Part shown: positions 23,222 through 37,840 of the stretch, piece by piece
How the letters are laid out: each line of letters starts with the position of its first letter
Position numbering within the stretch: position 1 is the first letter of the stretch
NCBI GenBank assembly: GCA_034766995.1
Contig: CM068314.1
Location: 198,501-262,500, forward strand
DNA: 64,000 nucleotides
Origin: Acanthacorydalis orientalis
Taxonomy: Eukaryota; Arthropoda; Insecta; Megaloptera; Corydalidae
Direction of reading: 5' to 3'
Translations under genes and position numbers: made by a program
The notes under the pieces: generated by a model
What the model was told of the DNA's origin: nothing
The model's database searches: none
The model's input: only the letters and a program-made list of their open reading frames with translations

Positions 23222-26159
23222 TGTTAAATTCGATTAAGTAATTTTCGTAATTTGTAAGACTACCTCAGCGAGAGTGATCCGATCGGGCTGCAGGCGACGG
23301 TCGAGTTTCCCCTTGTGCCCTGTACGGGGACGATCGTATCGTACGGCGGTCGCAAATGACGCACGACTGATATCTCAGGTGGCCGTTTTGTTGTCGGTCG
23401 CACTGCGATGGACCGAAGCGATCGATGAGTCCGATCGAATGATTAAATGAATAAATAAATAAACGAACGATTATTATACAACATTCATTCGATTCATTTG
23501 TGTCCGTCCTCTTTTGTGTTTCTATTCGTTCATTCGACGTACAGTATACAGTGTCCGTTCTCTCCGCGTCGGCACGCCGGCTCGTCTCGGGACACGCTCG
23601 ACGCTTCGTTCAATACGTAACGGACTGCAGCACGACGCGGTGCGTCGAGAACACAGCACGTACAGTACGATGAGTGGGACGACGACGACGACAATCCGTG
23701 GAAACTGTACTCGGCGCGTGTGCGCGCGCATTCGTTTCGCACTGGACTTTCGGAAATGGCCCTTGCGCGACCTGCTTCGCGCGCGCGCGTGCGATCGTAG
23801 AATTCACGTGCGTCATTCTCCTGCTCGTGTTCGTCGTTACGTACTGCTTTTGTTGTCGCGCACGAGCAGACAGACCGAGACACTAGAAATACCTCGATAG
23901 ATCGTACGTAAGTATGTTCGTCCCGTTTCGTTTTCGCCAGACTACGCCGATTTCAGAGATTTGCAATCGAGACGCGCGCACACGCAAGCGACCGCATCGA
24001 ACGTGAGACGCGACCGGCCGTTCCGTTCGATCATCGACACCGTGCGTTCCGGGATTTGGATGGCGTACACGGAAGGTCGTCGCGTACGAGCGTCGAACGG
24101 AGCTCGCCGGTTATGTATCGAGCGTGTAGTATAGTAGTGGCGGTGCCGAGCAGAGACGAACGTTACGAAACGTTACGCCGCATCGCGCACGACGATCTAC
24201 ACCGATTACGATATCATTGGAGGACGGAAGTTGTGATTTTTGTCCGTCGTAGACGATGCGGGACGAGCGCAGTTCGGCGCGCGCGTCGCCCTCCGTTTCT
24301 ATGGTCCTCGATCGCCGTGCAGAATCGAAAGTGTTTCGTGCGTGCACTTCCGAACACGTTCCGTCACATCGCGTCGATCGAGACGAGCCGTGTCCTCCCT
24401 CTCTGTCTTTCAGCGTCACCCGCCGACGCCGCGACGCGCGCGCGACGGGTTTGACGTCGTCGCTCGCGTTGTCGGTGCGCGCGGAACGCGCGGTTCGTGT
24501 GTCGCTTTTGCGGCGGGACGCGTTCGTCCGGCCGGCCGGCGTGTCGGCACGAGCGAATCGAATCGCGACACCGGGCGGACGCCGTCCCGTCGACGGGCGC
24601 GTCCTCGCGTACGTTCGGTCTGATTTTCGTACAGTTTTAAACCGAAACCACGCCGGACGTTTCGTTCGGATGCGATTTTAATGTGTGTCCCTCGTTAGTG
24701 AACAGTGTGTCGTTTACACGATGCCAATCGGACAAGGACAAGCGGCGTTCGAGCGACGTCGAACAAGTCGACCGGTAAGTCTATTAATACTATTTACTTT
24801 GTATATATATATACGCGTGTGTGTGTGTGTGTGTTTGAAGATAACACAGCTTTTACGATTGAATCGAACGGACTCTTTTGAAAACGGTACATCTGTGGGT
24901 GGTCCTACTGTAGTCGGCATCTATGTATCTCTGTACAAAATTGATACAATCATGATGTGCATGTGTATCCATGTACATATATATATATATATCTGTGTGT
25001 GTGTATGCACATATACACATATATACACCTTCGCGTGCGAGAGCAAAAAATACGAAGAGGATTTATGTCGCCCGCAGAGCGTTCGTTATCTGTCGGACGG
25101 TTGTTTGTAATATGAACGGCGATAATCATCGTTACGATGACTCGACCATCGATCGGAACTTTGAGGCGGAAATCGGTCGGCTTATATCAAACGTGCACGT
25201 TTCGAAAGCGACGTGTACGATCGGACAACGTGTGCAGGCGCGTACATTCACGTACGTGCACGTGTACCGTGAACAAAACAAATGGATAAATCGATCGATC
25301 GACCGATCGATCGAGCCGTGCAGAGATCGTTTCAGTGATCGCGTTAATCGAAACGGAATCGCCCGTGCGACGGACGCACGAAACGTCTCCGACGAAGGCG
25401 GCGCACCGGGTGGGCGGGCGGTCGTGGCGGTGATTTCGCGTCGTCGCGCCAGTTACGAGACACGTCGGCTGCATATAGCAGCGTGGTTACGAGACACAAT
25501 ATATGTATATATGTATATAAACCGTTACAATAGCCTGTACTGATCTCTTTGCGCCGAGTGCCGAGTAACGACGTGCATAATACGTACGGTGTCCTGTGTC
25601 GGCGCACACTTCACCCGTTGTCCGCATTAGCAGTCACTACTCTCTCTACACTCTGTACGCGTTCGTTGATAAACGCACTCTGTATTCGAACTGTCGCTCT
25701 CCTAAATCGCGGACGAGTTTCGAACTGGTCCGCGTCGCGCGTCTGTTCGGGTCGCCGAGTCGTCGTCGGAGTCGTTGCACGCGCCGAGACTCGACTCATC
25801 GATCGCACGAGTCGCCCGACTCCGATCGACGCGCGTTCCCTGTGTCGACGATCGAACGACTGTGCGAGCGGCGCCTACGTCGCTAGTCCGGACGCGCGCC
25901 GGGTCGCGCACGATTCGAAAAGTAAAATCTCGGCCGATGACGTTCTTTGGATCGCGGGAAGCGGATGCTGCGGCGTCTCGGCCACGCCCACGCAGACGTC
26001 ACGGAACGCGATGGCTGCCACTGCGACGCTGTGCACACACTGGCCCTTCGCTCGAAAACATCCCCGCGTTATCGCTCCGAAACGGCGCGCGTACAGTCTC
26101 TCGCCGACGCGATCGCTTTATATCGGCACACGTGTGTACGCACGTACATGCGCATGTGT

Positions 26160-26190
<31 letters not shown>

Positions 26191-26368
26191 CACACACACA
26201 CATACACACGTAAGCGTACGGCATGGCTGTATGTGTAAAGAGCGAGCGAGGGGAATTTTCTTTTTTTCAATTATAATTCAATATTTGCGCAAATAAAGAG
26301 TTTCTCTTCAACGAACCTAAACAAACGATTTAAAGTTAGAACATAAGGAAATGTTGAACGAATGTAAT

Positions 26369-26399
26369 TTTCAGCCGGTTGAATTTTCAGCCGGCTGAA
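26369..26399. repeat. tandem pair of a 16-bp dyad
   Basis: TTTTCAGCCGGTTGAA is followed directly by TTTTCAGCCGGCTGAA. The second copy contains the perfect 14-bp palindrome TTCAGCCGGCTGAA (26386-26399) and the first differs from it by one base. Two abutting copies of a dyad suggest a dimeric binding site or a repeat remnant. Confidence 0.6.
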
Positions 26400-28035
26400 T
26401 TCCTTTACGTGAGCGCACGTGTGTACCGTTCGAATGTAGAGCTCGAGAATGGCGTGTTCTCGTCGGTTCTTTTTTCGTATGGAAAATAATGTTTCATCGC
26501 AAAACCAAAACACGCATTTCAAATCGCGTATTCTTTAGATCATTTCAGTATTTTTCTCCAGTCGATAGTTCGATCCGCGCGCCATTAGTGACCCGTCATC
26601 GACGCGACGTAATCGATGCAGCGTTCCGATGCAGGTACCACATGTATTTCCGGAAGATGTCGCATGAATCGATTTTTTTCAATTGCGAATCAAAGTAGAC
26701 GGTCGAAACTAATCGACGACGCGGCCTCTCTGTTTAAACAGTCGTCGCTCCGGAAATAGCAGCTGTTTGAAAAAAAAAAACGTGAAATTTCCGCCCTGAA
26801 ACGGGCTCCTATTTTGTTAATTGCAAATCGAAACGATTGTTCGCGAACGAGTGGATAACGATCTGAGAGATATTCACGCAAAATTTCGTGCGAATCGGTC
26901 GAGTATTTGCCGAGATGATGCCGGTGCCGATTTGGAAAACTTAGCATCGAGAGAAACGCGTTTAAAGCTTTTCGAGTAGATTCCAAAGCGAGGTGCCGAT
27001 TGTTTTTCTCGATGAATTAACGTTCTTCGATTAATTTATACGCCGTCGTCGACGACTCGGCGATAAAATTTACCGTCTGTCCGAGCGAAGGCTCCTTCCT
27101 CCTCCCCTTTTTGTGGCTTTGCGCGCTGTCAGCGCCTCGTCCGTCGCGCTCGTCGCGACTCGACGTCCTGAAATCGTTTTTCACGGCCCGCCGACGAGCA
27201 GACCTCGCGCAACCGATTCGTGTCGTTTTTCAAAGCGCCATTGATCCGTCGTCGAACGGACGAGAGGCGCCGTCATCTGCGGTTATTTCGACTGCGGAAA
27301 GGCCGCCGTTTCACTTCGCTTCGCTTGACTGTTTTCCATATCGAGTGGCTTAAACTTCCATCGCCGGTTTGTGCAAATCCTCCGGCGCAATGTTCCAGTA
27401 GGCTCATCGAACTCGTATCTTCGGATACGCGTCTCATCGTCTCGAGAACACTCCGTGGAAGTGGTCGCCGGCCACGTTCGTACGTAGCCAATGTGTCGGA
27501 CGGCGCGCGGGCACGGCGACCGACCACATTTTCACCTGTGGCTCTGGCGATTCAGCGGATCGCGCAATGAGATATCGTGAAAATATTCTCGAGCGACAGT
27601 GCTACCCGAATGTGTGATTTTTGAAAATTCGTTTCTTTCTCACCGCTCTAAAGGTGTACGCAAAGGTGTATTTAAACAAATTTAAAAAGTACACAGGTCC
27701 GTACGTTACACACGACGAACATATATTGAAACAGGGGGTTCTTATTGTTCTCGGCTCGACACATTCCTGTTTTTCCTGTTGACACAAAGCTGTTTTCGTA
27801 ACACTACAGTGAAACAAATCGAACAGAACGCGAAAAACTTGTCAATTTGAATATATTTAACTGCGGAAATATATATTTGAATATATTTAAATGACATTTA
27901 GATAAGGTCAGTCGTTTTGGAATTAAAGCGCGTGAAAATTCATACTCATAAACAGTAATTTACATGAGTTCGGACATCTGTATCTCATTATAAAATCGAA
28001 CTGTCCATTGTCCTGCGAAAAACTCTAATCGCTGA

Positions 28036-28039
<4 letters not shown>

Positions 28040-28095
<56 letters not shown>

Positions 28096-28097
28096 GT
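28040..28097. repeat. (TA)n microsatellite
   Basis: About 29 TA units interrupted once by TG near the right end. Confidence 0.93.
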
Positions 28098-28894
28098 ATA
28101 TGTCTAAACATACGTGAATGTAAATATTAATGTACGTATTTACACATGTATACATAAATGTATTGTAAGCAGAGTGGAAAAAATACCGAGGGAGCACAAA
28201 ATGCTGCATGTTTATTTTTCGACTTAGGGTGCGACGAACGGCGCCGCGACCCTCTGTTTGTTTTGGATTTTTGACCGGTAGTTAAATGGTAAAGTGCGGA
28301 TTCACTTTCAACGAGCGACACTAACAACAAAAATCATAATAGATTTGCACTGGAGGCTTCTCTCTATGCGCTCGTCGATGTCGAGACGGCGAGCGAAGGA
28401 CGGGGCGTCAGTGACGACGACGACGACGACGACGAGAGCTGTCCGGCGAACGTCGAACGATCGGCTCTTCTTTTACTCGCTGTACGAAGATTACATCTCG
28501 CCGTCGACGCCCCGTTATTAATCGCAGTGTGCACGGGTGAGAATTACACTCGCAGTCGTTGGCGTGTTTGTCGTCGAGATTTGTCGAGAGCGGTCTTTTT
28601 AGAACGTCGTCGTCGCCGCCACCCTCCGCACTCGAATCGCACAGGGCGACGCGCTGTTTTTGCGGCGAGCGGGACAAACGGACGGCGATAATTTCCGCAT
28701 CTGACGGTGTCCCGAGTTAATTTTACGGTGAGTGGCCGTGTCCGATTCTCCAATACTGACACAGTGTTTTCGTGTCTCGGCACGAGCGGATCCATTCGTC
28801 CGTCTAATGTAAACGAACGACACTGCGGCACGGTCGTCCGACGATTTCGACGACGGCAGTCGATAACCTTCGATTAGAAGATGAACCGATGTGT

Positions 28895-28947
<53 letters not shown>

Positions 28948-31668
28948 CTATATGAATGCGTGTGAAGAGAGAGAGAGAGAGACGGATCTGGGCGAGTGTG
29001 AACGAGACGTCCGTAGCCGAGTGCGGATTGAATTTTCGAGTGTCGTTGTGTCTGCGCCGCGATGCGAGAAACAAAAGGAACGCATTCTCCGACGCGAGAT
29101 GCAAGTCAGTCGCGATCGTTTCGCACTCATAAATATCAACGATGAAACACAACGAACGAACATATTGATGTTGCAATAGCGGCGCATGTTCGTTCGGGGG
29201 GTGGAGGTGCGGTCGCTCTGTAGGACACGATAAATTACGTCCGTGCGTCACGGTGTCTTCAAGAGGCTGCCATCCATACAGGAAACGTATGTTTTGCCGG
29301 ACAATCCGACACGTTTAAAAAAAACGTTCTGCTCTCAGTCAATGATCAGAGGTATTAATGTTCTTCAAGTCATCACAGACGGACGGACTGTTGGTTTGTG
29401 TTCTCGACACTGATTAAATTGTTCGGTTGGCATTTTCAACGAGAATCAACAATGCTGACTTTATATTAATACATACTTTCCACGTTTAACACCACTGTCC
29501 AAATAGGCACATACACACACGCCTATGTATGTATATATATATATATCTTCGAACGATATTTTAAAACATTCTCATCGTGTCAACGTGTCAACAGAGTACT
29601 AACGATGTAAAATGTTTCTTTAAGCATCATCCCAATCCAGAAATAAACCCATCGACCTCTCATTCTCTTCTCTCTTTCTCTCTCCCTCTCTGTATATATA
29701 TATATTTGTATATATTTGTATATAAAATTATACGCATAATGAATTGCGTTTATGCAAGCAAATAAATATGATTTTTCTAAAAGAATAAAAATATTTCATG
29801 TTATGCCATCGAACACGCTGGTCGTTCTTTATGCGACGCGCATTACTTTCTGTTCATTTAAATAAGTAATTGTATCGAGTTGTTTTTTGCTTCTCGACAT
29901 CTCTCAAGTGTGTGTGTGTGTGTGTGTATGTATATACATATATTTGTGTGTGTCGATACGCGTTTGCGTCCGTGCATGTGTGCGCACGTTTCTAAATTAT
30001 GAACGTATGTTTGTGATGTTCCCGTCACCGAAAAGCAAAATATTATTGTACACAAATCTCCCGACATCCATCCGAACAGCCGCAATGTTTACAAATAGTG
30101 TAGCCCCGGACGGCGACACGTGTCGTCGAGTTCAATTGCGGCCGCGTGCGACCGAGGCGAAAGATAGCCGCGTCCGATGTCGGAGCGGCGCATTCGGCGC
30201 GCCGTCGATACTTGTCGGGAGCGTGTTCGCTCGGACGTCGTGCGAGGCGGAGAAGAGCGATGATGGAAAACCCCTAACAAATTATCAGTGGCGCTGGGAC
30301 GGGCGCGTACGCGCGAACAGGTGTAACGAAACGTATTTATATCCGTGCGTCGTCGACGCGCGGGCGTCTGTGTGCGCGCGCGCGTGCGCTTGTGCGATCG
30401 CACACGCTCGACCGTGACCGCACGCTCGTCGTCTATTGCGTCGGACGTGTCGGACTTGCGATCCGCACGGTCGAGTCTCGGGCGAAATGACAATGCGCGC
30501 ACGTCATCGCGATTCGCATCGGAAATGTACCGTCGACGATGCGTACGGTCGCTGTATTATGTCACTCTTCCGTCGGATTCGACTCGCCTGCGAACGATGC
30601 GTCGTCGTCGTCGTCATCGTTCGCGTGCGATCGATACGTCAGGTGTATCGCAAAGAGAAAACACACACACACACACACACGTCCTTTGCTTTATCTCCGT
30701 GCAATCGGCCGCATCAGATTAAATTTCTGTACGTGTGTGTGTGTACGTGCACGTACATACGTAATCAAATAGGACAAAAGTGCTCGGAACGTGCGTTTGT
30801 CACCCGTTCGATAGGAACGGAACGTTGCGCGCATCATCAGCGCCGTCGCCGCTCCGGACGGCGACCGCACCGGCAATTCTGCCGCCGCTCTTACCTGCCG
30901 GTCCGACCGACCGGCCGGCCGGCCGACGATTCGATCCGAGAGACAGATAAACGTCGTGACTGTGCAATATCCACAAACGTAATAACAGTAATTAATTCAC
31001 GAGACGCCGCCTCGCCTGAACGCGAGCATCGCTTTGACAACCACCGTAATTATCTCCGGCATCGCTGTCCACCTCGTCACTATCGTCTGCATCGTCGACG
31101 TTGTGGTCGGTGCTATCGGTGCCGACCGCGTCGACGTTGTTATCGGATCGCGTGCACATTCGCGGCCCGATGTCGTCGTCGCTAGCGCAACGTTCCGAAT
31201 TATTCGTTGGCCCGCGTGTCCTTCTTCCTCCGCTCTTCCCGTCGGTCGTCGTCTCGGCAGCGAGGACGGTGACGCGACTGATCTCGACGCGGACATTGCG
31301 TGATCTGCGCCCTTACACGCGATTCTCGATCGACTCGGTCCCTACGACAATCGAACACGTCGAGTGATTTTCATTCGTCTCGATCGTCTTTCGCAACAGC
31401 GAATAGAATCAGTCGATGGAAACGCACGATGGACCGACAATTACACGAACGTACTGTTCGAGCGTTGTCCATATGTGTATATATATATATGTAACAATAA
31501 TAATAATCGTCTAATATAATCTGTCCGCTGTATTTCATTATAATTGTGAATTGTTTGTTCAAATTAACAAAATGATATTTATTAGTTTATAAACATAGCA
31601 GAAAGACATGTTTTGAATGGATACGAAATATCTTCCAATCGTTTTTTTATGCACTCACTGTGTGTATA

Positions 31669-31697
31669 CATGTATATACATATATATATATATATAT

Positions 31698-31740
<43 letters not shown>

Positions 31741-31771
31741 TACACATATATATATATATACATGTATATAT
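31669..31771. repeat. interrupted (TA)n/(CATA)n tract
   Basis: About 100 bp of TA repeat with regular CATA interruptions. Confidence 0.9.
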
Positions 31772-32426
31772 AACAAACATACGACCCAATTAAAATTCTT
31801 TTCGGAGTGTTGCCCAACGAAGCCACTGTCCACCGCGTTCCGATACGTACTTTGCACATGCCCTCCGGTCTTTTTTGATTTCAGTGTTCGTATAAAAATG
31901 TACGTGTGTGTGCGTCACGTATATATGTGCGTTTTTCCCTTTCGTTTTTTTTTCGTCATGTCCGCTAGTAGATTTCGATGAAATCGAGTAGCAAATTTCT
32001 CACGAACTTTATATTTGTTTCTATAATTGGCAGTGTGGGAACTAGACGAGAGATACAGAGATATTGGATTCTGGACGTTAACATAAACACACACACACAC
32101 ACATGTTATATATATATATATATATATATACGCATTCGAAAAACCGGACTACATTTAAGTGAAATTCCATTATTTAAATGTTGTTCTGTAATGGACTGGA
32201 TGCTAGAAAAATGACTTACATTAGCCGACGTGGATCGTTTTAATACAGATACAAACAATTTTTACAATTGAAATGAGAAAACGTCGCGCATCCCCTGTCC
32301 GTTCAGTAGATTTGCATCTTTCGATTCTATCGATCGGCAAACAAAATTGCACCGCGAATAACGGCTAGCAGGCAAACAAAACTTTATACAGACGCGACTA
32401 CAAGAGCTTGCGTGAATTGTAGCTAA

Positions 32427-32459
<33 letters not shown>

Positions 32460-32509
32460 GCATATATCCATTGAAGCGTGCGTGCGTGCGTCAGCATCCG
32501 TGATTTTCA

Positions 32510-32810
32510 ACTGCGGCCGCATTATTTATGTACGGAAAAAACACCGACGAATTTCGGACGCGCGATGATGAATGCGCGGATGTCTGTTTGTCGTCGTAAA
32601 TAACGCCCGTCGGTCCGTAATTAACAGTTTTTAATCAATCGCGTTCGGAGGGGGTGCGTTCGCGTCACCGCGGGTCGCCGCGGGGGGCACTCGTCGGAAC
32701 GGCGGGTGAGCGTGCCGATCGAGCGATCGGCATTAGAAATAATACCGATATTATTTATTGTCCGCGATAGCGCTCTCCTAAACGAAAACAATTCTCATGT
32801 TTTATTATCG
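32510..32810. promoter_or_regulatory. candidate cis-regulatory stretch between apA and apB
   Basis: Between AT-rich microsatellite DNA on both sides lies about 300 bp of complex, non-repetitive sequence. It has homeodomain-type cores (GTAATTAACAG near 32618, TTTTTAATCAATC near 32629), a G-rich patch (32647-32705), a perfect 8-bp-stem dyad TGCCGATC-gagc-GATCGGCA (32713-32732) and a TTTATTG site at its right edge. No open frame of note is present. The regulatory role is inferred from composition only. Confidence 0.3.
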
Positions 32811-33290
32811 GCCACGGTGCTTCATCAGTCCGGCTAAACGTTTCCAGCGCAACACATATGTACGTGTGTGTGTGTGTGTGTGCATCGTCAGCGGATCATT
32901 CGACGCACTCGCTCGTCGGGTTTGAAACGAGAGTGATTACAAAGTACACAATCCGCCGCAAGGATATGACGGGTGCATATGTATGTGTATGTATATATAT
33001 ATATATATATACACATGCACATCGTACATAGGTATATATGTGCGCATTCATTGTGAGTGTTTTGTTTTATAAGTATGTAAATAACATATTTGCATTTTTA
33101 TAAGCAATAATGTGCTGTTGAAAATTTGTAGTTAAGTATCGTTCGTAATTTATCGACTGTTGAAAGTGATTCAAAACCAGTACCGGTCGTGAATCATCCG
33201 CGTTTAATGTGAACACGTTGGATATCCATTCCAAACTCTCGTCTCTGTTTGCATGCGTTTCAATCTTTTACACACACGTACGTTATATAC

Positions 33291-33329
<39 letters not shown>

Positions 33330-33725
33330 CTTACAGGTGAAATTCTACATACGTTTACACGCTTATATGCTCATACGCGACGTCCGAAGCGCCCACGCAA
33401 TATATCTTTTTTTAAATTAGGTTTCATCTTTAAACACATAAATAAATAAACATAAGTATACATGCACAATGCATATATATATATATATATATATATACTC
33501 ATATACATATACATAGTTATATATTTATGTCCGCACGAATACAATTTTAAAATTCTTCGTATAATATAGTTTTTACAAAAGTTATTGACGTTTTACAATT
33601 AAAAGAAAATATCGCTTTAAAGACATTACAGATATATCGCCGAAAAGTATACGGTGTTGGTAAAGAAACATTAAATATTAACAAGTGTACAGGTAGACAT
33701 TGCAGGCTTAGGGGCGCGTCTAGTC

Positions 33726-33730
<5 letters not shown>

Positions 33731-33785
<55 letters not shown>
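33731..33785. repeat. (TA)n microsatellite
   Basis: About 27 uninterrupted TA units in AT-rich intergenic DNA. Confidence 0.95.
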
Positions 33786-33788
<3 letters not shown>

Positions 33789-34620
33789 TATAATATTTTG
33801 TTGATAAAATGTATGTGTATATTTCGATAGTATTTACTTTCATTTGAAATTTGTAGACGACGAGCGTGAGGAGAGTTTTTTGTTTTAGAAAAAGTGAAAA
33901 TATGACAGTGTTTATTTTAAAGAATGTTGCTCGCACGTAACGCTATCACATGATCACTCTCGTTTAAGACTCTCTATGGATTTTAATTATTAACTCGGAA
34001 TCGCACTCGGACGACACATACGAACAGTGCAGATATTAAAAGATGATAAAGCAATACTGAATCTATAGATTTGACATGTTCATCGCAGCGTGAATCTGCA
34101 TGAGAATCACATTTTTCCGCACTTCGAACGGAAGACAAGTTCTGTCTCTCTGTTCAGTATTGCGAGACGGACGAGATCGAAACGTGTTGTCAAGTATCGT
34201 AATCTGAATATTTCCGTTCGATTTTTTTTTTCGTACGGGACGCTCTTGCAGCCGAGAAATAAAATTGTCAGTGTGAAAAAATCGATGTGCACTCGTCGGT
34301 CGTACGGTTTTTGACATCGGCAATAACAGTGCGTACCGTTTTACGGGACCGATCATGTAAATAATACCTGCACTCGTGTTCCGTAATGATTCCGTGCATA
34401 TGGGCGCATCGGTGTATAAGTGTGTGTGTGTGTAAGGGCTCGATATGCTCGACTTATGAATTTCGATACCATGAGAATATCATTAGTCCACGTGTTCGGC
34501 ATATGATGATGACGATGATGCTCATTCATAGGCGTTCTTCCTTATGGTTCCGTGTACGGATAGCTTTAGCGTCGCTACGTGTGTAGTGCGTTTAGATACG
34601 TTTATGTCGAGTGGGAATAT

Positions 34621-34675
34621 CTACATATATATATATATATATCTACATATATATATATATATATATACATAGATA
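34621..34675. repeat. duplicated (CATATATA...) block
   Basis: Two near-identical units of CTACATATATATATATATATAT-type sequence lie side by side, followed by a short TA run and CATAGATACATG. Confidence 0.85.
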
Positions 34676-37600
34676 CATGCATTGAGGAATATGTTTGAAA
34701 ATGCTGATACATTGAAAAGGTGTTTTGATCAAAAAGTGTTCTGTTGAAAAAGTACCAAACGATAAAGAGTTCATACGAGCACTAGAGATGATATATTTGA
34801 TATTTGTTTGATTTAAAATATTCCAACTGAACACGATTCGAGCACATGATGCGTTAGATACTATTCCATTAATATTCTATTAAAAAGCAGTGGAACACGT
34901 AAATTGCAGGGGGCATCACGTACGGTAACGACCGTTCTCTGGTCATCCTGATCTGTTTTTTTTTCTTTACACACGCGCGAATAAAGACGAACAAATGACA
35001 CGGCGCAGCCAATGAAAATCTATTTAAATACAACGTATTTACGGCCAGCAGTCTTTGGAAATAGGTAAACGGGCAGTTAACCAGTATGTCCAGTGTTAGA
35101 CTGAACGTTGAAGAATTATATGCAACGCATTGGTAGATGTCGTCGAAACGATCGAGATGCGTCTGGTGTACTGTGAACATCGGGAGAATTCCGTTCGCTT
35201 TTGTTATCCGCGCTAGCGGATCTGCGATCGTCTTCTCGAAACGAACAGTATTCAGTACTTTCAGCGATCGAAACGCAACAATGATTGTTCGAAACGTAAA
35301 CTTGATGTCCGTTTCGCGCGAAACAGAACACGCGAAATACGGAATAGAACCGTGTGCGTTGTGTCGGACGTGTGCGTGCACGCACGCGGCAGCCGTTCCT
35401 CGTTCTGTCGCCCTCGTGATCGGAATCGAACGTCGGCGCGGAGACGTGCACGTTGCGGATGACTCGAGAGAGACGCTCGTCTGACGCTGCAAAACGCAAC
35501 GTCACGGTAGCCGTAACAATTTATTATAATGATCATCGGCGGCCGGCACGTCAGCGGAGCCGACACGTCAATTAGACGCTGTTGTTGTCGGCCCGCCTGA
35601 CCGTCCGTCTGCCCGCGCCGCCGTTTGTCCGGGTGCCTTTATTGTCGTGTCGACGCCGACACTCTTCGCATAACGACTTAATTAGGGGTCTATTGTTGAT
35701 CGATAAGTGGCGCGTTTCGTCACGGCCGATCCACGGTTCGAATCCGTTTCGAACGCGTCGATAATTATACGTATGTTTTTTCTTTCTCTTCTCGTTCGTC
35801 GCACCGCAGCGAGAGCGATGCACACACACACACGCGCGCGCGCGCGCACGGGAGGGATGTGCGGTCGTGCACGGGCGCGGAACAGGACGGCCGTCCCGAA
35901 CGAACGTTATTAGGCGATGTGATTTTTCAAACGTCGACAGAACACCCCCTCCTCGTCTCTCGCCAGTACCGTTTCGCTGCACGGCGACGAAATGCGTAAA
36001 CGGATACACGTGCGTTTACATGTGTAAACACAAAAATCGATGAAGCGTACTTCGTAAGACGCCGCAAGAACGCCACTCGTGAATATGCACTTGCACGTTT
36101 TTGGCGGTAACACCGTTGAGGAGAATCGCTACAGTTCGATGTGGTCGGCTTTCTCACGCATAAACGAACGCGTACAGGGATGCATCTAGACGCGTTTGAT
36201 GATCACACACACACACACATACCGCAGGGAAACAGTGCACCGTCACACGAACGCGAACGTAACGGTTGAAAAGCGAATTTCATAATTCAATCGCACACCG
36301 CACACGACGATTTTCAATTCATTCGATCGTCGAGTCAATGTCGAAAGCGGTGCGCGCGTTTACGTGCACGTGTGTGTGTCGGAATTGTCGGCTATCGAAT
36401 TTCATGTCACCGGTGATCGGTCATAAATCATACGGGACGCGTCCGAAGCGGCGATACCGGCGACGGAGCGACCGTTCCGACGGCGAAAGGGAGACGGCGA
36501 GAGGCAATCCCTCCGTTTCGGATTACGGTTACGCAGTCGAAGCGAACGTCGGGGTTGTTCGAAAGACGAAAATACATGAGCCACAACGTTGCACGGAGAG
36601 CGTCGAACACACGGACGCCGTGCGAACGTGGCGCTCGAGTGGCGCCTGCGTCGTTCGCCGCCGATCTCGGATCCGCCCGCGCGTCACGGAACGCCAACAC
36701 GTGCGGCTCGCGTCGCGTGCTATACGATCGAGAGTATATGAAGATTAAAACGGTGAAGATCACCCGATTCGGCCACACTCGACGACTCGCGTACTCGCAT
36801 CGTACGGCACGCGGATTCACACGCACGTGTCACGTCACGTATTTCTCGCTCGAACACGCGTAGCGGTGAACGATGGACGATTGTTCACGTTGCGCAAAGA
36901 ACGACGCCGATGTCCGTGGCCACAGACGCCGAAACGCACACGAATCAATCGGACACGAGTCACAGCTCCCGCGCATAAACGAACACCGTGTACAAAATGC
37001 TGTGCTGTGCTATGTGCGCTGGGTGGACGGAAGACACCGCTCCGACGGGCATACGTACACACGCGCGCGCGCGCACGCACACCACCTGTGTCGCCTGCTT
37101 ATGTAAAATGAAGAGCGTCGAGGCGATTATTTTAAACAGTTCACGATTCGACGAAACGCTCGGACGTCGCGACGTGAGCAGTTCGTACTATTGTGCGATC
37201 CGAACAGTGGGGGGGGGGCGAGAGGGAAAAATGTCGTCGATTCGTTGAGAGCGAGACGAGAGGCGACGGCATTCGCGTCTGCGTCTCTCGTCGTCGACAC
37301 CGTCCACGAGTTCGGATAGTCGCCGTCGAGACGACAACCGCGCACACGCGTCACTCTATCGAGCGACGTGAGAATAACGTAACGAACAGCCATTAATCAT
37401 CGTCGTCGTATAAATATCTCGCTCGCGATACGATCCTTGCGCTCGTAAATCCGAGCCGGAGAGACGTCGAACGTAATTTCGATTTTAAAAAAAAGAAACT
37501 CGTTTAGACGAGGACGACGGTCCGTTCGGTATTCAACGCGATCGTCTGTTTGTTTATGGGAAACAATTAACGCAACGCTTACCTTCCAGAGACCGTTCTG

Positions 37601-37767
37601 ACAGACGAGATGAGTTGTGGCCGACCGCTCGTCCGACAGCCATACGCGCTCTTCTCCTCTATCCGATGTCTTGTTGCGCTTATCTCTCGGTTTGGTGCGC
37701 GCCTCGACGCGACGCGACTCTACTCTACAAAAGTAACACTTTATCAATAGTTCGGACGTGTGGATAT

Positions 37768-37840
37768 ATGTATGTATATATATATACATATATACGTATA
37801 TATATATATATATATATATGTATATGTATGTGTGCGTGTA
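37768..37840. repeat. interrupted (TA)n tract
   Basis: TA repeat with GTAT, CATA and CGTA interruptions, passing into TGTATGTGTGCG. Confidence 0.85.

Larger units (their letters stand above)
21627..23470 (+). other. apA: apA 3' flank, probable 3' UTR
   Basis: No coding exon follows the stop. The stretch holds (TG)n at 21719-21740, a long (TA)n at 21818-21871, a GC-rich block (22300-22680), a perfect 11-bp-stem hairpin at 22682-22708 and AATAAA signals at 23216 and 23451. The 3' UTR could end earlier; no closer canonical AATAAA was seen. Confidence 0.45.

Noticed and set aside
26700..27100. Sequence with GAGAGAAACGCGTTTAAAG resembling a recurrent insect repeat motif.
   Set aside because: The similarity is a short recollection only, with no ends, coding potential or second copy in the window.
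28040..28110. Periodic repeats considered as a possible CRISPR array.
   Set aside because: All periodic repeats in the window are simple microsatellites without unique spacers, and the genome is eukaryotic.
30990..31310. An acidic Asp-rich open frame on the - strand (DNNVDAVGTDSTDHNVDD-type).
   Set aside because: It has no ATG, no clear splice sites and no homologue I recognise. The GAC-type simple sequence explains it.
35710..35770. A B-box-like GGTTCGAATCC suggesting a tRNA gene.
   Set aside because: The T-stem has a mismatch, no matching acceptor stem is found upstream and the A-box is poor.
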